38,316 nt of DNA. Origin: Paratractidigestivibacter sp963649365. GTDB taxonomy: Bacteria > Actinomycetota > Coriobacteriia > Coriobacteriales > Atopobiaceae. The notes under the pieces are model-generated. The model did not search any database. It was given only the letters and a program-made list of their open reading frames with translations, and had not been told where the DNA came from. The stretch is taken from NCBI GenBank assembly GCA_963649365.1, contig CAVJHQ010000011.1, forward strand, positions 1 through 38,316. The letters run 5' to 3'. The position numbers were made by a program, and so were the translations under genes. Shown here in pieces: positions 30,816-38,316 of the stretch. Position 1 is the first letter of the stretch. Every line of letters starts with the position of its first letter.

Positions 30816-33800
30816 CTACTTCGCGAGCAGGTAGCCGTAGGAGTCGCGCACCGCCTTGATGGTCAGGCGCACCTCCTCGGGAAGCCCGCAGGCCGCGTCG
30901 TCGATGTCGTACGCGGCGCACTTCTCGCCAATGCGCACCAGGTAGGAGCCGTCGGCCTGGGGCAGGAAGCCCTGGTTCTCGGAGGCGCCCATGTCCTCGG
31001 CGCTCCAGAAGAGGGTGAGCTTGTCCTTGTAGGGACGCCCGCTCCACGGGCAGAAGACGGCGCAGTTGCCGCACTCGTTGCACATGCCGTCGACGTGGAC
31101 GACCTGGTGCTGGGCGAGGCCCGGCACCACGATGGAGACGTTCGCGCGGTTCGGGCAGACGTCGCAGCAGGTCTCGCAGACGGTGGCGCAGCCGAGGCAG
31201 CCGGAGCCGACGTGCTTGTCGCAGGCGTCGCAGCCCAGGCGCAGGTCGCCCTTGCGCGCGTAGGAGTCGCCCTCGCGGCCGGCGCGGACGTTGGCGTCGG
31301 CGTAGGCCGAGAAGTCCACGCCGAGCATGGCCTTCGCCACGGCCTGCGCGTCGGCGATCGCGTCGACGAAGCGCGCGGGCCCGCGGCGGCAGTCGCCCGC
31401 GGCCCAGACGCCCTCGACGCCCGTGGCGACGCCCGCCGGGCGGCCGCGGCGGTCGACCTCGACGCCCGCGCCCTCGTAGAGCGCGCCCTCGATGTGCTCG
31501 CCCACGGCGCAGACCACGGCCGTGGCCGGGACCTCGACGGTCTCGCCCGTGGCCACGGGGCTGCGGCGCCCGGACTCGTCGGGCTCGCCGAGCGCCATCT
31601 TCTCGCAGGTCAGGACACCGTTTGCCGCGGCCTTGGGGGCAAGAAGCTCGCAGAGCTCGACGCCCTCGGAGACGGCCTCGGCGAGCTCCTCCTCGTCGGC
31701 GGGCATGTAGCGCTTGGTGCGGCGGTAGACGATCCGCACGTTCTGGACGCCCGGCAGGCGCTTGGCCACGCGGGCGGCGTCCATGGCGGTGTTGCCGGCG
31801 CCGACGATGACGACGTCGGTGCCCAGCGAGCTGAGGTCCTCCCCGCGCTTGGCGGCGCCGAGGAAGTCGAGGACGTCGATCTCCTCGCCGGACTCGAGGC
31901 CCACGTGGCCGGGCGCCCAGGCGCCGCAGGCGACGACGACGTCCGTGTAGCCGGCGGCCTTGAGCTCGGCCACGGAGCCGACCTCGACGCCCGTCTGGGC
32001 CTTGGCGCCGTACGCCAGGCAGAGCTCGACGTCGCGGTCGATGTCCGCGTCGGCGATGCGGAAGGCCGGGATGATGTGGCGGGCGACGCCGCCCAGGGTC
32101 TCGCGGCGCTCGAGGACGGTCACGTCGGCGCCGGCGCGCGAGAGGAAGAACGCGCAGGCCAGGCCGGCCGGGCCGCCGCCGACGACGGCCACCTTGTGGG
32201 CCTCGGCGCCCGCGGCCTTCTTCGCGCCCGCGCCGCCCTTGATGCCGGCGAGAAGCGCGTCGATGCCGCCGCGCGCGGCCGTGAGCTTGCTCGCGCGGAT
32301 GGACGCGCCCTCGGGCTCGTAGAAGGCGCGCATGCACTTGGTCCCGCAGGGGTGCGGGCAGAGGTTGCCGGTAATGAAGGGCAGGGCGTTTCTCTCCGCG
32401 ATGATGGCGAGGGCGTCGTCGAGGCGCCCCTCGTCGACGGCGGCCAGGTAGGCGGGGATGTCCTGCTCGATGGGGCAGCCGTTGCGGCAGGGAGAGGTGA
32501 AGCAGCTGGTAAGGGGCAGCGGCCAGTCGAGCTTGTGGGCCGGCACCGGCTTCACGGGCTTGCGGTACTTGGGCGCCTCGGCCACGGCCTCGTCGAGCGC
32601 GGCCACGGCGGCGACGTCCACGTCGTCCTTGCGCTCGGCGCCCGCAAGAAGGCCCGCGATCTGGGTGAACCGTTCGTAGCCGCCCGGCTTCAAGACGGTC
32701 GTGGCCATGGTGATGGGCCAGATGCCCGCGCCGTAGATGTCGCGGATGTTCTGGGCGTCCGCGCCGCCGGAGTAGCTGATGCGCAGCTTGCCGTCGAACT
32801 CCTCGGAGATGCGGCGCGCGAGGTGGATGGTCAGCGGGAAGAGCGAGCGGCCGCTCATGTACATCTCCTCGCTCGGCAGCTCCTTGCGCGTGACGTCGAC
32901 CGGGAAGGTGTTCGTGAGCTTGACGCCGAAGGCGAGGCCGCGCTCGGACGTGAGGGCGATCAGGCGACGGAACATCGGCACGGCGTCGGCCCACTGCAGG
33001 TCCTCGCGGAAGTGCTTGTCGTCGAAGGCGATGTAGTCGAAGCCGAGGGAGTCGAGGCGCCCGCGCGCGTAGTCGTAGCCCAGCAGCGTCGGGTTGCACT
33101 TGATGTAGGTGTTCAGGCCTTTCTCGCAGATGAGGTAGGTGGCGATGCGCTCGATCTCGTCGGGCGGGCAGCCGTGGAGCGTGGACTCGGTCACGGACGC
33201 CGAGACATGCGGGCTCACGGAGTCAATAAAGGCCTGGTCAATGTGGGTAAAGCGGTCAAGGTTCCGAGAAGCCCACGCGTAGCACTCGGCCCAGACGGCC
33301 GTGCCGCTCGCGTCCTTCATGTTCTCGATGTAGGAGTCGACCTTCGGGCTCTTGATGCCCTCGAGGTCGTAGCCGACGCTCATGTTGAAGACGAAGCCGT
33401 CCTCGGCGCCCAGCCCGAGCTCGCGGGAGAGCAGCTTGCAGGCCCACCAGGCCTTGATGTACTCGTCCTGGGCCTGCGGCACGGTGAGCTCCGTGGACCA
33501 CTCGCAGTTGTAGCACTCGTCCTCGGCCACGATGCAGGGCTTGGCCACGCAACGGGAGAGCTCCTCGCCGTCCATGATCTGCACGGTCTTGAGCTCGAAG
33601 AAGCGCGCGCCGGCCACGTAGGAGGCCACGATGTTCTGCGCGAGCTGGCTGTTGGGGCCTGCCGCCGGGCCGAAGGGGGTCTCGATCGACTCGGCGAAGA
33701 TGGGCTCGGCTGCGCCCTCGTGGCGATACGCCTTGCGGATGCCGAAGACCGAGCCCTTCTCGGCGTTCTCGGTCAAGATCCAGTCCATGAGCTGGGCAAA

Positions 33801-33827
33801 CGGAATGGGCCTCATGACGTCGCTCAT
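30816..33827 (-). CDS. ygfK: YgfK family flavin/Fe-S oxidoreductase (putative selenate-reductase-type subunit)
   Basis: 1003 aa, near E. coli YgfK. Residues ~1-420 resemble the TIM-barrel dihydroorotate dehydrogenase fold (FGPAAGPNSQLAQNIV, YIKCNPTLLGYDY, SYSGGADAQNIRDI). Residues ~440-500 are a GltD-like Fe-S domain with C442, C447, C451, C490, C494 and C498. FAD motif VVGGGPAGLACAF is near 550, and the NAD(P) motif VIVGAGNTAMDAARVAKR follows. The C-terminus has Cys-rich segments (CDACDKHVGSGCLGC, CCDVCPNR, CNECGNCAVFCPW) for 4Fe-4S clusters. It is required for anaerobic uric-acid use; it likely accepts electrons from NAD(P)H or ferredoxin. ATG 33827 has GAGGAA upstream, chosen over the codon at 33929. 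Confidence 0.93.
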   Translation of the reverse strand: MSDVMRPIPFAQLMDWILTENAEKGSVFGIRKAYRHEGAAEPIFAESIETPFGPAAGPNSQLAQNIVASYVAGARFFELKTVQIMDGEELSRCVAKPCIVAEDECYNCEWSTELTVPQAQDEYIKAWWACKLLSRELGLGAEDGFVFNMSVGYDLEGIKSPKVDSYIENMKDASGTAVWAECYAWASRNLDRFTHIDQAFIDSVSPHVSASVTESTLHGCPPDEIERIATYLICEKGLNTYIKCNPTLLGYDYARGRLDSLGFDYIAFDDKHFREDLQWADAVPMFRRLIALTSERGLAFGVKLTNTFPVDVTRKELPSEEMYMSGRSLFPLTIHLARRISEEFDGKLRISYSGGADAQNIRDIYGAGIWPITMATTVLKPGGYERFTQIAGLLAGAERKDDVDVAAVAALDEAVAEAPKYRKPVKPVPAHKLDWPLPLTSCFTSPCRNGCPIEQDIPAYLAAVDEGRLDDALAIIAERNALPFITGNLCPHPCGTKCMRAFYEPEGASIRASKLTAARGGIDALLAGIKGGAGAKKAAGAEAHKVAVVGGGPAGLACAFFLSRAGADVTVLERRETLGGVARHIIPAFRIADADIDRDVELCLAYGAKAQTGVEVGSVAELKAAGYTDVVVACGAWAPGHVGLESGEEIDVLDFLGAAKRGEDLSSLGTDVVIVGAGNTAMDAARVAKRLPGVQNVRIVYRRTKRYMPADEEELAEAVSEGVELCELLAPKAAANGVLTCEKMALGEPDESGRRSPVATGETVEVPATAVVCAVGEHIEGALYEGAGVEVDRRGRPAGVATGVEGVWAAGDCRRGPARFVDAIADAQAVAKAMLGVDFSAYADANVRAGREGDSYARKGDLRLGCDACDKHVGSGCLGCATVCETCCDVCPNRANVSIVVPGLAQHQVVHVDGMCNECGNCAVFCPWSGRPYKDKLTLFWSAEDMGASENQGFLPQADGSYLVRIGEKCAAYDIDDAACGLPEEVRLTIKAVRDSYGYLLAK

Positions 33828-33939
33828 ATTAGGTTCCTCTCCTGCCGGGCCAAGACCGCGTGGCCGGGCGGTTTCGTGCCGCGTCCCCCGACGCGACGTT
33901 TGCGGCCCCGCGGAGGCCGCGAAAAACACGTGCGGCGCG

Positions 33940-35292
33940 CTAGTACGCGCGATCGTTCAGCGTGCCCCAGAGCTTCTTGGACTGCTCCATGGTCCACGCG
34001 TTGATCTTCTCCTCGTCGAAGGCCACGAACTCGCGGTCCTTGTACAGGACACGGCCGTTGACGATGGTGGTGCGGCAGTTCTTGCCCATCATGCCGAAGA
34101 GCATGTGGCCGTCGATGTTCTCGTCCGAGAAGGGCGTGAACGGGTTGTAGTCCATGACGATGACGTCGGCCGCGGCGCCCGGGGCGAGCTTGCCGATCTC
34201 GCGGCCGAAGTACTTGGTGGCCATGGCCGGGTTGTTCTTGAAGAGCATGTCCATGTCCTCGCACCAGCCCACGTTGGGCATAGCCGCGTTGTGGCGCTGG
34301 ATGATGAGAAAGACCTTGAGGCTCTCGAGCATGTCGTGGGTGTAGGCGTCGGTGCCCATGCACACGGGGATGCCGCGGCGGAAGAACTCGAGCACGGGCG
34401 CGCAGCCCACGGCGTTGCCCATGTTGGACTCGGGGTTGTTGACGAGCCAGGTGCCCGTCTCCTTGATGATGTCCATCTCGGCGGGGGTAACGTGGATGCA
34501 GTGGCCGAGCATGGTGTCCGGGCCGAGAAGGCCGTGCTGGAGCAGGCGCTCGACCGGGCTGATGCCGCCGCGGTTCCGGCGAGAGTCCCAGACGTCGTTC
34601 ATGCCCTCGCAGACGTGGATGTGGAAGCCGGTGAGGCCGTCGTTGGCCTCGGCCATCATGTCCATCGTCTCGTCGGAGAGGGTGAAGGTGGCGTGCCCGC
34701 CGAACATGGCCGCGACCATGTGGTTGCCCTCGGCGCGCTGGGCCGCGGCCCACCGGGCGAACTCGGCGTTCTCGCGGATGGACTGGTCGCGCTTCTCGGC
34801 GCCGCGGCGGTCGGAGGTCTCGTAGCACAGGCAGCTGCGGATGCCGAGCTCGGCGGCCGCGTCCTTGATGGCGAAGAGGCTGCCGGGGATCTCGCAGAAG
34901 CTCGCGTGGTGGTCGAAGATGGTCGTCACGCCGTCGCGCAGCGAGTCGAGGATCGTTGCGTAGGCGCTGGCGCGCGTGCCGTCGAGGGTGAGGTTGTCGT
35001 CGATCTTCCACCACTGCTGCTCAAGGTTCTCGAGGAAGTTCGTGGGGTTGCAGCCCTTGATGGCGAGGCCGCGCGCGAGGCCGGAGTAGATGTGCGTGTG
35101 GCAGTTGACCAGGCCCGGCATGATGACGCCGCCGTGGGCGTCCACGTAGGAGGCGCCGATGGCCTGGGACTTGAGGTCCGCCTCCGGGCCGACCGCCAGG
35201 ATGGAGTCGCCCTCGATGAGGACGGCGCCGTCCTCGATGTAGGGGTTGGCGGCGTCGCGGGTGATGACCCGACCGTTCCCGACCAGAAGCAT
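33940..35292 (-). CDS. ssnA: SsnA family amidohydrolase
   Basis: 450 aa, as E. coli SsnA (442 aa). ATZ/TRZ-like metal site: HTH in VNCHTHIYSG (H65, H67), HIHVCEG, LGHCIHV and MGTDAYTHDM. It is an anaerobic purine-cluster hydrolase thought to open the purine ring or deaminate an intermediate; substrate not proven. ATG 35292 with GGAGAGGAG upstream, chosen because MLLVGNGRVITRD matches the family start. It lies 64 bp after the permease gene, so permease-ssnA-ygfK-ferredoxin-xdhD may be one operon. Paralogous in fold to the guanine deaminase but clearly a different subfamily. Confidence 0.93.
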   Translation of the reverse strand: MLLVGNGRVITRDAANPYIEDGAVLIEGDSILAVGPEADLKSQAIGASYVDAHGGVIMPGLVNCHTHIYSGLARGLAIKGCNPTNFLENLEQQWWKIDDNLTLDGTRASAYATILDSLRDGVTTIFDHHASFCEIPGSLFAIKDAAAELGIRSCLCYETSDRRGAEKRDQSIRENAEFARWAAAQRAEGNHMVAAMFGGHATFTLSDETMDMMAEANDGLTGFHIHVCEGMNDVWDSRRNRGGISPVERLLQHGLLGPDTMLGHCIHVTPAEMDIIKETGTWLVNNPESNMGNAVGCAPVLEFFRRGIPVCMGTDAYTHDMLESLKVFLIIQRHNAAMPNVGWCEDMDMLFKNNPAMATKYFGREIGKLAPGAAADVIVMDYNPFTPFSDENIDGHMLFGMMGKNCRTTIVNGRVLYKDREFVAFDEEKINAWTMEQSKKLWGTLNDRAY

Positions 35293-35356
35293 GGTGTTCT
35301 CCTCTCCTGCGCGCTTCCCCGGCGCGCCTTCTTGCCAGTATTCCCGTGGTTTCTTG

Positions 35357-36898
35357 CTAACTCTTTGCCGAACGGTCAACGTTGCCGCCGCCGGCGTGTT
35401 TGTCCTCGTATGCGGCCATGCGCTCGGCGGCGTCGAACATGACGCCCACCTCGCCGATCTCCTCGCCCTCGCGGGTCACGGCCTCGAGCGTGTCCACGTC
35501 GAGGTCCTGGGCGTCCACCGCCGCGGCCGCCTCGACGCGCAGGTCGTTGGGCGCGTTGGTGTCCGAGGGCAGCGGGACGTCCTCGGGCGGCAGCACGTTG
35601 TTGAGGATGATGGCCATGATCGCGCAGGGCGTGATGGCCGAGGTGGCGAAGATGGTCGAGACCCAGTCCGGCATGCCGGCGCCCGAAAGGCAGCCGGAGA
35701 CCTGCGAGATGCCGAGGCCGAAGGCGACCGAGACGCCGAAGACGGTGCAGGAGCGCGGCGTCAGGCCGTCGCGCACGAGCATGCGGATGCCGTTCAAGGT
35801 GATGGTGCCGAAGACCGAGATGGTGGCGCCGCCGATGACGGGCTGCGGGATCATGGTGAGCACGCTCGCCACCTTGGGCACGAAGCCGGCGACGGCGAAG
35901 ATGGCCGCGGCAAAGGCGAAGACCCAGCGGTTGACGACCTTGTTGCTCACGATGATGCCGACGTTCTGGCCGAAGGCCGAGGTGGGCATGCCGCCGAGAA
36001 ACGCCGAGACGATGGAGACGGTGCCCTGGGCCATGATGGCGCCGGAGAGCTCCTTCTCCTCCGGCAGGCGGTCGAGCGCGCCGAGCGAGGCCGCCGAGAG
36101 GTCGCCGATGAGCTGGACGTTCGCCATGATGTAGACGACGGCGATGGTGAGGCAGGCGGCGCCGTTGAACTCTATCTGGAAGGGCATGAGCCTGGGCAGC
36201 GCGAACCAGGAGGCGTCCGCCACGCCGGACGCGTCGATCATGCCGAGCGGCGCGGAGATGGCGCAGCCGATGATCATGCCGAAGAAGATGGCGCCCAGCT
36301 TGACGACGCCGCGGCCGAAGTTCGACAGGCCGAAGACGATGGCGAAGGTAATGAGGCCCACAAGCCAGCTCTTGAAGGAGCCGAATATGGGCGAGCCGGT
36401 GCCGCCGGCCATGTACTTGATGGCCGTCGGGTAGAGCGAGACGCCGATGGTGAAGATGACGGTGCCTGTGACCAGCGGCGGGAAGAGCTTACGGACGTTC
36501 TTGAAGCAGAGGCCGAAGAGTATGGCCACGAGGCCGCCCACGAGCTCGGCGCCCAGCAGCGTCCCGAAGCCGAACTCGAAGCCGATGGCCTGGAACGCGG
36601 GGAGAAACGCGAACGAGACGCCCGTGAGGATGGGCAGGTTGGAGCCGATGCGACCGAAGAGCGGGAACTGCTGGAGCAGCGTGTCGAGCGCCGTGAGGAT
36701 AAGGGCGACCTGGATGATGGCCTGCTCCTGCTCCTCGGTGAAGTTGCAGGTGGAGGCGATCATCATCGCGGGCGCGATGGCGCCGGCGAAGCACGCGAGG
36801 ACGTGCTGCAGCGACGTGGGCAGCAAGTCCTGTATAGGCGGCAGGCCGTCGCGCTCAAAGAGCTTCGGCGAGCCTATGGTCTCCTCGGTCTGGGCCAT
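35357..36898 (-). CDS. NCS2 family xanthine/uric acid permease
   Basis: 513 aa. TM1 carries the QH motif (LPTSLQHVLACFAGAIAP). The NAT signature is at 311-320 (QNVGIIVSNK), where Asn replaces the usual Thr. Twelve to fourteen membrane segments end near residue 436. A 77-residue acidic tail follows (DAQDLDVDTLEAVTREGEE), longer than in most relatives. UacT/XanP-like proton symport of urate or xanthine is expected. ATG 36898 has GAGAGGGG 8 nt upstream; a TTG two codons earlier is less likely. Divergent from the PAS-HTH regulator, with an operator-like palindrome between the -35 and -10. Confidence 0.92.
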   Translation of the reverse strand: MAQTEETIGSPKLFERDGLPPIQDLLPTSLQHVLACFAGAIAPAMMIASTCNFTEEQEQAIIQVALILTALDTLLQQFPLFGRIGSNLPILTGVSFAFLPAFQAIGFEFGFGTLLGAELVGGLVAILFGLCFKNVRKLFPPLVTGTVIFTIGVSLYPTAIKYMAGGTGSPIFGSFKSWLVGLITFAIVFGLSNFGRGVVKLGAIFFGMIIGCAISAPLGMIDASGVADASWFALPRLMPFQIEFNGAACLTIAVVYIMANVQLIGDLSAASLGALDRLPEEKELSGAIMAQGTVSIVSAFLGGMPTSAFGQNVGIIVSNKVVNRWVFAFAAAIFAVAGFVPKVASVLTMIPQPVIGGATISVFGTITLNGIRMLVRDGLTPRSCTVFGVSVAFGLGISQVSGCLSGAGMPDWVSTIFATSAITPCAIMAIILNNVLPPEDVPLPSDTNAPNDLRVEAAAAVDAQDLDVDTLEAVTREGEEIGEVGVMFDAAERMAAYEDKHAGGGNVDRSAKS

Positions 36899-36982
36899 CT
36901 GCAAATCCCCTCTCCCACGTCATGTGTTGCTTTGGATTTTGCATGAGCGCGGGCGGCGAGCGACGGTCTTCTCGCCAAGCGT

Positions 36983-37012
36983 ATTTAAGCCAAACAGTTT
37001 GTTTTCTTGCAA
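36983..37012 (-). promoter_or_regulatory. Permease promoter with palindromic operator in its spacer
   Basis: Minus strand: TTGCAA (37012-37007), 18-nt spacer, TTAAAT (36988-36983). The spacer holds GCCAAACAGTTTGTTT (36989-37004), with palindromic core CAAACAGTTTG. A bound regulator would block polymerase. It lies in the 356-bp divergent region (36899-37254). Confidence 0.5.
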
Positions 37013-37139
37013 AACCAATTGTTATATCTGCAGGTTTATGACGTGTGAGCGCTGTTCGACGGGGTGTTTGCTATTCGGTAAACGGTAGGTATCGCGGGGC
37101 GGCGGGCGCAAACCCGCGCCAAGGCGGAAACGCGCGCCT

Positions 37140-37155
37140 AACAAACTGTTTGTTA
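37140..37155 (+). promoter_or_regulatory. Best copy of the putative purine-regulon operator, at the regulator's own promoter
   Basis: AACAAACTGTTTGTTA within a 19-bp inverted repeat (37138-37156: arms CTAACAAAC and GTTTGTTAG around a single T). Directly downstream are TTGCGG (37158-37163), 17 nt and TAGAAA (37181-37186), a weak promoter for the regulator. The site is suited to autoregulation. Confidence 0.6.
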
Positions 37156-37254
37156 GCTTGCGGTATTGTTGTATTCGTTATAGAAAGCATCGGCCGCGAC
37201 CTGCGGCGAACGGCATCGAGTCTCGCACCCTCGGGAAAAACGGAGCGTAAGGTC

Positions 37255-37914
37255 ATGCAAGAAAACCACTTCGATTTCTACAAGCGCCTCGGGCACGCGA
37301 TAGCCCTGCAGTTCGGCAGCGGCTGCGAGGTGGTGATCCACGACCTCAAGGCCAAGGACCCCGACCACTCCATCGTCTGGATCGAGAACGGCCACGTGAC
37401 CGGGCGCAAGCTCGGCGACGGCCCCTCGCACGTGGTGCTCGAGGCCCTGCACGCGGGCGCGGGCACGCAGCTTGAGGACCGCCTCTCGTACCTGACCAAG
37501 ACCGCGAGCGGAAAGATCCTCAAGTCGTCGACGGTCTTTATCCGCGACAGCTCAGGCGAGGTCTCGGGCATCTTTGCCATCAACTTCGACATCACGATGC
37601 TGCGCGCGGCGCAGGGCACCATCCAGTGGCTCTGCGGCGTCGAGCCGACCGCGCCGAAGGAGCCGGAGCCCATCGTGCGCAACATCGCCGACCTGCTCGA
37701 CGACCTGCTGGAGCAGTCGGTGGAGCTCGTGGGCACGCCGGTGGCGCTCATGAGCAAGGACGACAAGGTCCGCGCGATCCGTTACCTGAACGACGCCGGC
37801 GCGTTTCTCATCACCAAGTCGGGGCCGAAGGTGTGCAAGTACTTCGGCATCAGTAAGTACACGCTCTACAGCTACCTTGACGAGGCCAAGGCCGCCAGCG
37901 AGGCCGAGGACTAA
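37255..37914 (+). CDS. YheO/DauR-type transcriptional regulator (PAS-like + HTH)
   Basis: 219 aa. Residues ~1-125 form the YheO-type PAS-like sensor (FGSGCEVVIHDLKAKDPDHSIVWIENGHVTGR, YLTKTASGKILKSSTVFIRD, GIFAINFDIT). Residues ~150-219 are the DauR/YheO HTH (MSKDDKVRAIRYLNDAGAFLITKSGPKVCKYFGISKYTLYSYLDEA). This family controls amino-acid and related catabolic genes. Divergence from the permease and the palindromes at both promoters make it the likely regulator of the purine locus (inferred). The frame extends upstream to 37045 but ATG 37255 gives the family start MQENHFDFYKRLG. Confidence 0.9.
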   Translation: MQENHFDFYKRLGHAIALQFGSGCEVVIHDLKAKDPDHSIVWIENGHVTGRKLGDGPSHVVLEALHAGAGTQLEDRLSYLTKTASGKILKSSTVFIRDSSGEVSGIFAINFDITMLRAAQGTIQWLCGVEPTAPKEPEPIVRNIADLLDDLLEQSVELVGTPVALMSKDDKVRAIRYLNDAGAFLITKSGPKVCKYFGISKYTLYSYLDEAKAASEAED

Positions 37915-37918
37915 AAGC

Positions 37919-37959
37919 GCACGCCCCCGGGCCGGAAAGCTTCCAGCTCGGGGGCGTGC
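37919..37959. terminator. Bidirectional terminator between regulator and serA
   Basis: Perfect 11-bp stem GCACGCCCCCG/CGGGGGCGTGC (37919-37929 with 37949-37959) with a smaller inner pairing in the loop. On the minus strand it is followed by GCTTTTAG, serving serA; on the plus strand it lies 5 bp past the regulator stop. Confidence 0.75.
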
Positions 37960-37995
37960 CGTCGCGGTCGGTTGTGCGCACGGGGCGCCGACGGT

Positions 37996-38316
37996 CTACT
38001 TGATGACGCGGACGCGGTAAATCGCGGGAATCTGCTTCAGGGCGGCGATGGTGGCGTCGTCCAGGTGCTCGTCGGTGTCGAACATGGTGTAGGCGTTCTC
38101 GCCGGCGGACTCGTTGACCATGCGCTGGACGTTCGCGTTGTCGTGAGCGAGGATGGCGGTGATCTGGCCGATCATGTTGGGGACGTTGGCGTGCAGGCAG
38201 GCGATTCGGCTCGCGGCGCGCGCCTTGCCCATCGAGCAGCTCGGGTAGTTGACCGAGTGCACGATGTTGCCGTTCTCCAGGTAGTCCTTGAGCTCGGAGA
38301 TGGCCATGTCGGCGCA
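37996..38316 (-). CDS. serA: D-3-phosphoglycerate dehydrogenase, C-terminal part (5' truncated)
   Basis: The frame is open to the window edge (CADMAISELKDYLENGNIVHSV), so only the last 106 codons are present. DYLENGNIVHSVNYPSC is the end of the NAD-dependent dehydrogenase domain of type-3 SerA. ACLHANVPNMIGQITAILAHDNANVQRMVNESAGENAYTMFD is its ACT domain. The ACT domain is the serine-feedback module in other SerA proteins. Start outside the window. Convergent with the regulator; no evident link to purines. Confidence 0.85.
   Translation of the reverse strand, partial: CADMAISELKDYLENGNIVHSVNYPSCSMGKARAASRIACLHANVPNMIGQITAILAHDNANVQRMVNESAGENAYTMFDTDEHLDDATIAALKQIPAIYRVRVIK

Noticed and set aside
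33909..33925. GC-rich inverted repeat between ssnA and ygfK as terminator
   Set aside because: T-rich stretch lies on the wrong side of the stem for the minus-strand gene and none follows on the plus strand.
27371..34004. Two plus-strand frames of 931 and 969 codons opposite xdhD and ygfK
   Set aside because: Same shadow effect; the minus-strand proteins have complete family motifs and RBS.
37045..37254. 70-residue N-terminal extension of the PAS-HTH regulator
   Set aside because: It would cover the operator and promoter, and homologues start at the MQENHF position.

Overview
The window is GC-rich and densely packed, and most of it reads on the minus strand. Gene content and codon use suggest a gut-type anaerobic actinobacterium, most likely Coriobacteriia; I infer this from recollection of protein families and did not test it by search. 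Two runs of N (5826-5857 and 27241-27262) show that this is a scaffolded draft, so order across those gaps is assumed.

Almost the whole window is one anaerobic purine/uric-acid catabolic locus, equivalent to the ygeW-ygeX-ygeY-hyuA-xdh-ygfK-ssnA set known from E. coli and described as a uric-acid gene cluster in gut anaerobes. Uptake is by an NCS2 purine permease (35357-36898) and a nucleoside-type ABC transporter with one ATPase, two permeases and three tandem BMP lipoproteins (19647-26862). Purine oxidoreduction is by a three-subunit xanthine dehydrogenase (15678-19405) and a fused XdhD-type enzyme (27335-30112), with a poly-ferredoxin and the flavin/Fe-S protein YgfK as redox partners. Guanine deaminase (9681-10964) and SsnA (33940-35292) are amidohydrolases. 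Downstream steps are a hydantoinase/dihydropyrimidinase (1077-2444), YgeW carbamoyltransferase-like protein (4587-5786), YgeY M20 hydrolase (5884-7269), diaminopropionate ammonia-lyase (7355-8569), RidA (597-977) and carbamate kinase (3519-4463). The inferred outcome is purine nitrogen released as ammonia, carbon reaching pyruvate, and ATP from carbamoyl phosphate.

Regulation: a YheO/DauR-type PAS-HTH regulator (37255-37914) is divergent from the permease. A 16-17 bp near-palindrome (AACAAACTGTTTGTTA-like) occurs at its own promoter, inside the permease promoter, at the ABC promoter and at the dpaL promoter, and probably defines the regulon. A second layer is molybdenum. A ModE-type HTH is fused to a MocA-type cytidylyltransferase (2466-3389), and ModE-like boxes lie upstream of that gene, xdhABC and ferredoxin-xdhD. 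A GntR/UTRA regulator (14774-15541) sits next to xdhABC.

The remainder: a 5'-truncated mscL with a zinc ribbon at the left edge; a small antitoxin-like gene and a gene-poor stretch at 8.7-9.7 kb; a ketopantoate-reductase-family gene; an unknown 159-aa protein and a CrcB fluoride channel on the plus strand (12.1-13.0 kb); a CPBP membrane protease; and a 5'-truncated serA at the right edge. Non-coding highlights are an array of 41-bp tandem repeats that flips orientation midway (14248-14720), two copies of a 63-bp palindromic intergenic element (451-513, 9601-9663), and a pair of perfect palindromes (9233-9282). No tRNA, rRNA, CRISPR array or intact insertion sequence was seen.
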